A stretch of 64,000 nucleotides of DNA, from NCBI GenBank assembly GCA_038063195.1, contig JBBTVO010000003.1:7462-71461 (forward strand). Direction: 5' to 3'. A program made the translations under genes and the position numbers. The notes beneath the pieces were generated by a model. The model did not search any database. It worked only from the letters and a program-made list of their open reading frames with translations, and had not been told where the DNA came from. Below are positions 57,303 to 64,000 of this stretch, one piece after another. The stretch is from JBBTVO01 sp038063195. GTDB taxonomy: Bacteria; Patescibacteriota; Microgenomatia; Levybacterales; UBA12049. Within the stretch, counting starts at the first letter, position 1, and each line of letters begins with the position of its first letter.

Positions 57303-58105
57303 AAATTTATCATCCGGCGGGTAGAGGAGAGGGGAGGGCAAAGAGCCGCACTTTTCTACAAAACCACAATTAAGTCCTATAGTTTAGTGATATAGTTTGA
57401 TACAGTATTATTTTTTGTGAAGTTTTCTAGATTGGTAAATTGTGGATTACTATTTTCACAAGCGGGAATTTTCACAAGATCCCAAGCTCTCTCCATCTCG
57501 CTCTTGCTCCATAAGTGTTAACGCATAATCATGGCTAAACTGCAAAAAACTCGAACGATTGCTTTCACTTTCACTCTTCTTGGGGAATGAGTACATAAAT
57601 TACTTTCCAAGCATACAATCTCCGAGGCTAAAAACGATAGTTTGGATTGATTTAATAGGCTAAATTATTGCTACTTCAGAAACGAAGGGAGTAGGACTGT
57701 CTAAAGGCAAGGATACGATGGTCTTTAAAAAATACCCTGCGTGTTCCGGAGAATAGCGTTCATATGTTTATAAATTAAATTACTTCTATTCTCTAGTACA
57801 AGATGGCAATCTTAAAGAAAAGGATAAATAAAGCAGCGGGAAGCGAGAACTGATTACGTCGCACAATAATACTTTTACGACGTCACTCAGGCATGGTCCT
57901 TGGGAGAAGCCTTCTTGAATCAAATATAAAATATTAAAAATTAAATATGTTTTTAATCTTAATGATTGTCTATTCTCTATTTTATATTTGCTATTTGATA
58001 TTTTATATTTTGCGTGCTCTCCCCCACTATGGGACTAAAATCAATTTTCCAGACTATAAATTTCCTTGAATATTTATTCAATTCCTGTTAAAATCCCTAA
58101 GTCTT
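57303..58105. other. 800-bp stretch without recognised gene
   Basis: The left 600 bases have several possible hairpins (for example GGGAATTTTCACAAGATCCC at 57464) and no long reading frame; the right part contains AT-rich near-complements (57918-57950 and 57985-58015). It could encode an RNA. I looked for tmRNA, RNase P and SRP RNA motifs and found none that I trust. The promoter of the next gene is TAAAAT at 58089-58094. Confidence 0.35.
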
Positions 58106-59119
58106 ATGCGTAATCCTGAAAACATGCCCATTTTTAACGCCTCCCCCGAGGGCAATTTTGCCGGAAGAGAGGCTTTTCATGCATTCTCGTCCGGTTCTAA
58201 ACCAGAAAAAGATCCGCGTGAGGAATTTGACCTTGAGGAGATAGTTGAGAGAGGCCGTAAAAGGCTGATCGATGAAATTGAAAAAGATGAACAAAGGGCG
58301 TCAGAGGGAGAGCAGAATTTTTCAAGCTCAACCCGCGGGGTTGACACACGAAGAAAAAAAGAAAAGACTGAGTCTAGTTCGTGGGAGCCGTTTAATTCAG
58401 AACCTCATGATAGTCAAAGATTTATAAACCTTTACGGCGGACCATATTTTGCGCAAATGGAACTTCACCGCGAAAATGCAGAAAGACTTCTTGATGTAGG
58501 TGCAATTGAAGGTAAAGTGGTTATTGCTGATATGCCAAGAGATAGGAGTAGAAATATTGAAGGATTAAATCCAGATGGTTCTGCTACGAAACGAAGAGGA
58601 TTATTCTGGGGAGAAAAGCTTGAAGATGATGATCAGTCTCAGACGCTGGTAAAACCAATTCCCGAAGGATGGCGGATTGAAATTCCGGGAGAAGATATTC
58701 TCGATGAGTTGTCAAGAAAAGATTCAAAAAAACCTCTGGATGAAAGATTTTCTGAAAAGTTTAATCAAATCCTAAGAGATTCGCTACGAGAAGTAATGTT
58801 TAGAGAAAAACTAACGTCAGATAGCGGTGTCTTTTATAATCTTAGGACAAGTTTCACTGCTATAGAACTTGGCATTTTTATTACTTTGGGGATTGGTGCA
58901 TATAACGGGAACATTTCAAATGAAAGTATAGGGATCATTGCAGGAACCCAACTCTCTTTTAATGTCGGATTTAATGAAGTTTTAAGAAATGTCGGATGGT
59001 CTAGAAAGAGCTTGATTGAGAAATTATTACCTCCAATAGAATTTGATAGATATGCGAGAGGAATTGCTTTTATGAAAAATAAGGGGAGGAATTTGGTGCG
59101 CTTGCGGCCGGAAGGATAG
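58106..59119 (+). CDS. Unknown protein with C-terminal membrane segments
   Basis: The 337-residue protein is charged and disordered in its first third (Glu/Arg-rich), with a middle soluble part and two hydrophobic stretches near residues 250-290. An in-frame palindrome (AACCCGCGGGGTT, 58330-58342) contributes STRGVDTRR. No family is recognised. TAAAAT ends 11 bases before the ATG. Confidence 0.62.
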   Translation: MRNPENMPIFNASPEGNFAGREAFHAFSSGSKPEKDPREEFDLEEIVERGRKRLIDEIEKDEQRASEGEQNFSSSTRGVDTRRKKEKTESSSWEPFNSEPHDSQRFINLYGGPYFAQMELHRENAERLLDVGAIEGKVVIADMPRDRSRNIEGLNPDGSATKRRGLFWGEKLEDDDQSQTLVKPIPEGWRIEIPGEDILDELSRKDSKKPLDERFSEKFNQILRDSLREVMFREKLTSDSGVFYNLRTSFTAIELGIFITLGIGAYNGNISNESIGIIAGTQLSFNVGFNEVLRNVGWSRKSLIEKLLPPIEFDRYARGIAFMKNKGRNLVRLRPEG

Positions 59120-59122
59120 AAT

Positions 59123-59899
59123 TTATTGAGCAGGAGCTGTCAGTCTTTGTATTGTAACAGGAATATAATGTGCGCCTTCCGGAATTGAACCCTGAGCTGG
59201 TGCTAAAGGCTTTCCATCTATTCCACTAATATATCCTATTTGTTCTTCTGTGCCTTCTTGTGGCTGAGCATATTTCACGACATACCATAATTGATTATTA
59301 TGTCCTTGTGCAATTTCGGCAGGAGTTCTTCCTCCCAAAACAGTGATAGAGGAAATTTCTGCGTCCGACGCAACCAATCCTACCTCTTTGGTTTGGTGTC
59401 CATCCGGAGTAATGAAACCGGGATAATCTCTTATGGAGCTGTTTGCATGGAATTGTACTTTTCCAAAAAAACTTTCGCCTTCATCTTTTTTAAGCGGGCT
59501 TTGTCCTGTCATTCTCATTTCGACATCTTTGCTATAGGAATCAACTGCTTCTGACTCACTATAGAAATTTTTAACGCCCTGTATTTGCGCATCAATGTTT
59601 TTGTCCACTTGATTTGCAACTTGTCTTGCTTCGTCAGAGGTTTGATTTATTGCGTCTACAGTCGCACTAACAGTGTTTTCAATAGGATGAGTGGTCGCTT
59701 CGACGGCAGCTCCGCCGACCACAGTGGCTGTTCCTACTGCAACTGCAGTGCCTAAGTTTGTAGTCTTGCCCGAAACAAGTTTTCTAAGTCTGGCCCAAAC
59801 TCCCGGAGGATTATTTAATCCATCGATACGTTTTTGAACATCTTTACCGCTTAAGCTTGTTCTGTATTTTGGGTCTGCGGGTACTGAGCTTTCTGACAT
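59123..59899 (-). CDS. Anchored unknown protein
   Basis: The 258-residue protein has a Ser/Pro-rich N-terminus, a membrane segment around residues 50-68 (LGTAVAVGTATVVGGAAVEA), helices with Asp/Gln-rich sequence, and a C-terminal beta domain. It converges with the gene at 58106, three bases away. TAGTAT on the minus strand ends six bases before the ATG. Confidence 0.62.
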   Translation of the reverse strand: MSESSVPADPKYRTSLSGKDVQKRIDGLNNPPGVWARLRKLVSGKTTNLGTAVAVGTATVVGGAAVEATTHPIENTVSATVDAINQTSDEARQVANQVDKNIDAQIQGVKNFYSESEAVDSYSKDVEMRMTGQSPLKKDEGESFFGKVQFHANSSIRDYPGFITPDGHQTKEVGLVASDAEISSITVLGGRTPAEIAQGHNNQLWYVVKYAQPQEGTEEQIGYISGIDGKPLAPAQGSIPEGAHYIPVTIQRLTAPAQ

Positions 59900-59932
59900 A
59901 GTTTTATACTAACAAGCTTGAAATTGTTTGTC

Positions 59933-59980
59933 AACGCCGATCAAATCGGCGTTACCCCCGATAGCAACGACTAATCGGGG
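59933..59980. repeat. Two hairpins between trehalase and anchored gene
   Basis: AACGCCGAT-CAA-ATCGGCGTT is a perfect hairpin (59933-59953), and CCCCGAT (59956-59962) pairs with ATCGGGG (59974-59980). They begin at the trehalase stop and may end its transcription; they also resemble the genic palindrome families. Confidence 0.75.
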
Positions 59981-61432
59981 TCAATTTAGGATGGCGAGTT
60001 CATATGGCGGATTATGCAGAGTTTCGCCGAAGACATAAATATCCTCACCGCTTTCTAGCTTCTCAAGAAGCCTCACGTATCTATAGAAAATCGCATTCGT
60101 CCAGCCAAACCCCGATTGCATGGAATAATGAAAATCATTACTTGGCTTATCTCCTAAGATGCCGTCAATGCGTTCAAAAAAAGTTCCGTTTTCTCTAAAG
60201 ACTTTCGCATGGGCATCAAGTGATTTCTTCATGATTCTTTTCGCATCTTCTGTGAATCCATACCGCAGAAGCCCTATGACAGTAAGATATTCAAGCGGAG
60301 GCCAGATATTGGGATAATCCCATTGCTTGGGTTTCACAACTTCAATAATTGCGGGCCTGTATCTAATGGGAATTTTTGTAAGATTGATCTTTGGAGAAAG
60401 CGAAGACTCTGATGTGACAGTAAGCCCGAAGTCTGTCTCAAATGACTTTAATTTCCTGACCATTTCTTTTGCCTGCTCAAATGTCGCAATCCCTTCATAC
60501 ATGGGTACAAATCCTGCAAGGGATAGAAAATCACTCTGTCTTTTATATTTATAATTAAAATCAAAGAAAAATCCTTCATCTTCATTCCACATGGTTTTAT
60601 TTATGGTTTTCTTTCTTTTTTCTGCTTTTTCCTCCCAGAAAATTTCCGCCTTGTTGTCGTCTAAGATATTTGCGGTAAGTTCAAAGTCTTTTTCATATTT
60701 GTAAAGATATGAGTTAAGATCAATAGGCAGAAATTCATTACACCTATTATAAAAGCGTGAGGTGAAGTCCCATCCCGACTCAAGCTCTGAGGAGTGTGCA
60801 TAGCCAATGTCTCTATCGCCGTATCTATTGAGCCCGTATTTATCTACAAAATGGTTATATAAGTCAGAATTGTTCCAGACCCTGTCATATTCTTTTCTTG
60901 CAATTTCCATCCGGTCGCGAAGCCACTTAAGATGTCCGAAAGTCGATGCTGGCTTTAAAATAAGATCTCCGACTGCCCGCATTTTCGAACGGCTATGATT
61001 GCCGTTGTTGAAAGTCTTATAAACATCAAGGATCATAGACGTCAGAAATGGCGGTTGAGACCTCCCCACCGAAGCATGAGAATTGAAGTTGGGGATAATC
61101 CCATATTTATCGAAAAGATAAACAAAATTTTCTATCATCTCTTTCATCGCCCATTCTTTCTTAGTCCCCATGAGTCCGCGGAAGATAAAAAAGCTGTCCC
61201 AGTAGAAAATATAAGAAAATTTCTTGTCATTTGGTGTAATAAAATGATGAGGGATTTTGAGGAAATTGTGGTTAATTTTTTGCTTTTGCGGTTTTCTGAT
61301 AATTTTCTTCCAGTAGTTGTCAATGTAGGCAAGGCAGTCTTCGTATTTCTCTCTATAGTCTGAGCTGGTTTTTGGTTTTAGTTTTGTCTGTGTGTTGTTC
61401 TCACCGATATGAAGTAGTCTTGGGATCTGCAT
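59981..61432 (-). CDS. Trehalase-like glycoside hydrolase (GH37)
   Basis: The 483-residue protein has KKFSYIFYWDSFFIFRGLMG, QWDYPNIWPPLEYLTVIG and MQSGFGWTNAIFYRYVRLLE, which match the three GH37 trehalase blocks. Trehalases split trehalose to glucose. No signal peptide is seen, so it is cytoplasmic. The promoter is GATACT with TTGACA 17 bases further up, nine bases before the ATG. Confidence 0.86.
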   Translation of the reverse strand: MQIPRLLHIGENNTQTKLKPKTSSDYREKYEDCLAYIDNYWKKIIRKPQKQKINHNFLKIPHHFITPNDKKFSYIFYWDSFFIFRGLMGTKKEWAMKEMIENFVYLFDKYGIIPNFNSHASVGRSQPPFLTSMILDVYKTFNNGNHSRSKMRAVGDLILKPASTFGHLKWLRDRMEIARKEYDRVWNNSDLYNHFVDKYGLNRYGDRDIGYAHSSELESGWDFTSRFYNRCNEFLPIDLNSYLYKYEKDFELTANILDDNKAEIFWEEKAEKRKKTINKTMWNEDEGFFFDFNYKYKRQSDFLSLAGFVPMYEGIATFEQAKEMVRKLKSFETDFGLTVTSESSLSPKINLTKIPIRYRPAIIEVVKPKQWDYPNIWPPLEYLTVIGLLRYGFTEDAKRIMKKSLDAHAKVFRENGTFFERIDGILGDKPSNDFHYSMQSGFGWTNAIFYRYVRLLEKLESGEDIYVFGETLHNPPYELAILN

Positions 61433-61503
61433 GATATATTTAGTATCATTCTTCTGAAGCTAGTTGTCAATGTTGGATATATTGACTCCCTGTCGCATAA
61501 TAA

Positions 61504-61568
61504 AGATTCTTCTACGTTTTCGTCGAAGAATCTGAGCCCATTGTGCGGACGCAAGCGTCGCATAATGG
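61504..61568. repeat. Two hairpins between trehalase and xer promoters
   Basis: AGATTCTTC (61504-61512) pairs with GAAGAATCT (61525-61533), and CCATTGTGCGGACG with CGTCGCATAATGG around CAAG (61538-61568). Confidence 0.75.
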
Positions 61569-61602
61569 ACATCTTCCCCATTTTGTGTTTATAATTAATT
61601 AA

Positions 61603-62532
61603 ATGAAAGATTTATCTGCCCATATTGATGATTTCCTCGAGTACTTAGAGATTGAGAAAAACTGCAGCAAGCTTACCATCCGCGATTATAGACATTATCT
61701 TAAAAGTTTTAATAATTGGTTTTTGGAAAATAATTCCGGCAAGGATATTTCCGATCTTGATTTGGCGACTGTGCGTAAATACAGAGTTTACCTTTCCAAC
61801 AGAACAGATGACAAGAATATGACTCTTAAAAGAATCACGCAGAATTATTATGTAATTGCTCTTCGCTCCATGCTTCGGTTTCTTCTTAAAAATGATGTTA
61901 AAACTCTTGAACCGTCCAAAATTGATCTTCCCAAAGCAGAAAGCCGAAGTCTTAAATTTCTTGAAAAAGATCAGGTGGATAGGATGGTTATGGCGGCGGA
62001 TACTTCAAAAGTCGAAGGAAAAAGGGACAGGGCAATTCTTGAGCTACTCTTCTCCACCGGACTTCGTGTCTCGGAATTAGTCTCACTTAACCGCGATAAA
62101 ATAAATTTGGACCGAAGAGAGTTTGGAGTAATTGGAAAAGGCGGGAAAGCAAGAGTCGTATTCGTCTCGGAGCGCGCCGTCTCAAGTCTTTCAGAATATT
62201 TAAAAACCCGGGAAGACATACACAATCCCCTATTTATAAGATATTCGGGACGCGAAATGCTTGATAACCGCGGAGAAAAAATGAGACTTACGGCAAGAAG
62301 TATTGAGAGAATTGTAAAAAAATATGTGAGACTCGCCCGCTTACCAGTTGATGCGACAGTGCATACCCTGCGCCATTCATTTGCTACGGATCTTTTAACT
62401 AATGGCGCTGATATTCGCTCGGTTCAGGAAATGCTCGGACACAAAAATATTTCAACAACCCAAATCTATACTCATGTCACGAACAAACAGCTTAAGGATG
62501 TGCATGAGGCATTTCATTCAGGAAATAAATAA
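61603..62532 (+). CDS. Tyrosine recombinase XerC/XerD-like
   Basis: The 309-residue protein has the core-binding N-terminal domain (IEKNCSKLTIRDYRHYLKSF), the catalytic Arg in LLFSTGLRVSELVSL, HTLRHSFATDLLTNG and the Tyr in GHKNISTTQIYTHV. It resolves chromosome dimers or acts as an integrase. TATAAT (61590-61595) ends seven bases before the ATG. Its last residues HEAFHSGNK are repeated at 63953-63979. Confidence 0.93.
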   Translation: MKDLSAHIDDFLEYLEIEKNCSKLTIRDYRHYLKSFNNWFLENNSGKDISDLDLATVRKYRVYLSNRTDDKNMTLKRITQNYYVIALRSMLRFLLKNDVKTLEPSKIDLPKAESRSLKFLEKDQVDRMVMAADTSKVEGKRDRAILELLFSTGLRVSELVSLNRDKINLDRREFGVIGKGGKARVVFVSERAVSSLSEYLKTREDIHNPLFIRYSGREMLDNRGEKMRLTARSIERIVKKYVRLARLPVDATVHTLRHSFATDLLTNGADIRSVQEMLGHKNISTTQIYTHVTNKQLKDVHEAFHSGNK

Positions 62533-62544
62533 AATTAAGATTTT

Positions 62545-63900
62545 ATGCTAAGCATTCAATTAACTGATTATATTAGAGAAGAATTGAAGCAAGGCATTAG
62601 TAAAGAAAAAATTGAAGAGAGTCTTTTATCCAGCGGTTGGCAATCAAAGGATATAGATCAAGCCTTTAGGTTGGTTTTGCCTAACCAATTATCTGTCTTT
62701 GCGCAAAAAATTTTGAATTTTTTTTTCAAAATGAAAAAGATCGATATATTATTATCAGTAGCCATCTTAATAATAGGATGTTCTCTTATGTTAGTCGCAT
62801 ATTTTAAATATTTCAATGCAAAATGGATCCTTGTTGACCATAGCGATAAGATTCCATTTACAACGAGTCGGGATGGAACAATACCATTTGGAACATTCTA
62901 TGATATGAAATCAAACGGAAATTATTGGCTTATGGGCCGAAATGCAAATATGAAATGGAATCATTTTTACAGATATTCTTCTGAAGAAGGTTTTAAAAAC
63001 TTGTCCTCAGAAGTACCAGAATCTGATGTTAATTATATCTCTTGGAATGGAAAATCTTGGATTTTATCAAATATAAATAGCTTTCAAAATAAACAGAGAC
63101 TGATTGAATTTGATGGAAACAATTTTACTGACCTTTCTGAACAATTTAGACAACTTTCCTGCAGTAGGGACTACGAACTCACATATGAAAGTCCTAATAT
63201 ACAGGCTGTTTTTACTGTTGGAGACTCTATTATTTATAACTATACCGGGCCCTGTTATGCAAAATATGAAGATGGCAAGTTCCAAGATATATCGAATTAC
63301 TTTCCCAATGATAAAAAAAGAGAAAGCTATAAGATCGGAGACTGTAGCGATAGTGTATGTTATCTTGCATCTGAGAGCAGTACTGACAGATTTATTATTT
63401 TTAAGCCTAAAGATAATGGCGTAGAAAAGATATCTCTTAGCGAATTAACTAACGGAAAAATAAAGAATGCAATTATTTCCGACATAAAAACGAATGGTAA
63501 GGAAGTGTTGATTGATCTTTTTCAATTAGGAGAAGAAAAAAAAGTTACTCATATAATCTTGAAATATTATCATGACCGTAAGAAGGTGGAGGAGATTCTG
63601 AAGTCTGAAGTCTCCTATTCCGACAGCAATGTTAGCTCAACAGAGCATTATCTCTTGGGTGGTTGGGACAGTAAGTTTTCAACTTGGATAATTTTAGGTT
63701 CAAAATGCAAGCCTCAATCAAGAGACATAGGAATGAATTGCGAAGGCACAGTCTATCATATAGATGGAGATGAACTTTCACCGCTACCAATTAAATTACC
63801 AGAATTTGATCCAAGTGATTTTAGAATGGAAGTTTTTGGTAGCGACTACATGATCTCGTCAAGAAACAGGCTCTACGAAGTAACATTTACAAGGCAATAA
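62545..63900 (+). CDS. Anchored protein with possible beta-propeller ectodomain
   Basis: The 451-residue protein starts with a short helical motif (YIREELKQGISKEKIEESLL then SGWQSKDIDQAF) common in these genomes, a membrane segment near residues 68-90, and a large, Trp/Asp/Ser-rich ectodomain whose repeated NYWLMG and KSWILSN type strands suggest a beta-propeller. It lies 12 bases after xer. Function unknown. Confidence 0.68.
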   Translation: MLSIQLTDYIREELKQGISKEKIEESLLSSGWQSKDIDQAFRLVLPNQLSVFAQKILNFFFKMKKIDILLSVAILIIGCSLMLVAYFKYFNAKWILVDHSDKIPFTTSRDGTIPFGTFYDMKSNGNYWLMGRNANMKWNHFYRYSSEEGFKNLSSEVPESDVNYISWNGKSWILSNINSFQNKQRLIEFDGNNFTDLSEQFRQLSCSRDYELTYESPNIQAVFTVGDSIIYNYTGPCYAKYEDGKFQDISNYFPNDKKRESYKIGDCSDSVCYLASESSTDRFIIFKPKDNGVEKISLSELTNGKIKNAIISDIKTNGKEVLIDLFQLGEEKKVTHIILKYYHDRKKVEEILKSEVSYSDSNVSSTEHYLLGGWDSKFSTWIILGSKCKPQSRDIGMNCEGTVYHIDGDELSPLPIKLPEFDPSDFRMEVFGSDYMISSRNRLYEVTFTRQ

Positions 63901-63946
63901 ATAAGAGCTTGTTCTGAGCGAGTTTACGCAGAGTTTGAACGAAGTG

Positions 63947-63982
63947 AGGATCCACGAAGCCTTCCACTCCGGAAATAAGTAG
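63947..63982 (+). pseudogene. Remnant of a recombinase C-terminus
   Basis: The stretch reads RIHEAFHSGNK then stop, matching the end of the Xer protein at 62494-62532 (DVHEAFHSGNK stop). The codons differ at nearly every third position, so it descends from a diverged relative rather than a recent copy. The bases before it form a CTGAG-type repeat element (63912-63952). Confidence 0.55.
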
Positions 63983-64000
63983 TTTGGATTGAAAACACAG

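Noticed and set aside
57480..57610. A tmRNA-like tag frame (ATGGCTAAACTGCAAAAAAC, stop TGA)
   Set aside because: The conserved tmRNA 5' GGATTCGAC and the 3' T-arm GGTTCGANTCC are not found at suitable distances, and the tag does not end in Ala-Leu-Ala-Ala.
1..64000. Recoding of UGA
   Set aside because: TGA ends many well-defined proteins at their usual length (for example efp), and no TGA interrupts a conserved gene.

Overview
This window looks like a chromosomal segment of a Candidate Phyla Radiation (Patescibacteria) bacterium, most likely Microgenomates. That assignment is an inference. It rests on the AT-rich sequence, on many short proteins with N-terminal anchors and no recognisable family, on a shortened release factor 1, on a lone histidine-pathway gene, and on very compact genes. 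TGA ends many genes as an ordinary stop (for example efp and hisI), so there is no sign of UGA recoding. The window contains 100 Ns at 47824-47923, flanked by the same 55 bases on both sides, which points to a scaffold joint rather than missing DNA.

Layout. 0-6.6 kb: envelope and redox genes (thioredoxin, DipZ-like CcdA/thioredoxin fusion, sugar dehydrogenase, C39-like peptidase, L,D-transpeptidase, alpha/beta hydrolase). 6.7-16.5 kb: accessory region of small, individually promoted genes, including three toxin-antitoxin pairs (DUF433/DUF5615, MazEF, DUF4258/DUF2283), an orphan XRE regulator and several proteins of unknown function. 16.5-23.5 kb: housekeeping block (ychF, rpsF-ssb-rpsR, ctpA, murB, a four-helix-bundle protein). 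23.5-29.2 kb: a surface-protein operon with a 1394-residue SdrD/dockerin protein, its anchored partner and a lipoprotein. 28.5-36.3 kb: a toxin-antitoxin island (two identical HicBA copies, VapBC, two AbiEii-type systems, HicB/DUF433/DUF5615, RelE-like pair) whose modules are separated by a repeated element. 36.3-45.5 kb: prfA, rpmE, hisS, hisI, pepP, dnaB. 45.6-47.7 kb: anchored proteins and tRNA-Leu(CAA). 47.9-57.3 kb: pepN, efp, an MFS transporter, an rluA-family gene, a LytR_C protein and yebC. 57.3-58.1 kb: 800 bases with no recognised gene. 58.1-64 kb: unknown proteins, a trehalase-like hydrolase, a Xer recombinase and an anchored surface protein.

Regulation. Most genes that begin a transcription unit have a TATAAT-like -10 box ending only 6-13 bases before the start codon, often with a -35 box 16-18 bases further upstream. 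These genes would make leaderless mRNAs, and this rule fixes several starts, including GTG starts. Genes inside operons overlap by 1-4 bases or carry a Shine-Dalgarno sequence.

The most notable system is upstream of hisI-hisS. A leaderless 15-codon leader peptide with two adjacent His codons is followed by three mutually exclusive hairpins, the last an intrinsic terminator. It has all the parts of a ribosome-stalling attenuator for histidyl-tRNA supply. A second RNA control element, in the rpsF leader, resembles the S6:S18 autoregulatory site. Other unusual features are families of short palindromes inserted in frame into conserved genes (ychF, ssb, murB, pepP, DUF167 and others), 7-base and 9-base periodic arrays between genes, the repeat-bounded toxin-antitoxin island, and a duplicated recombinase tail.
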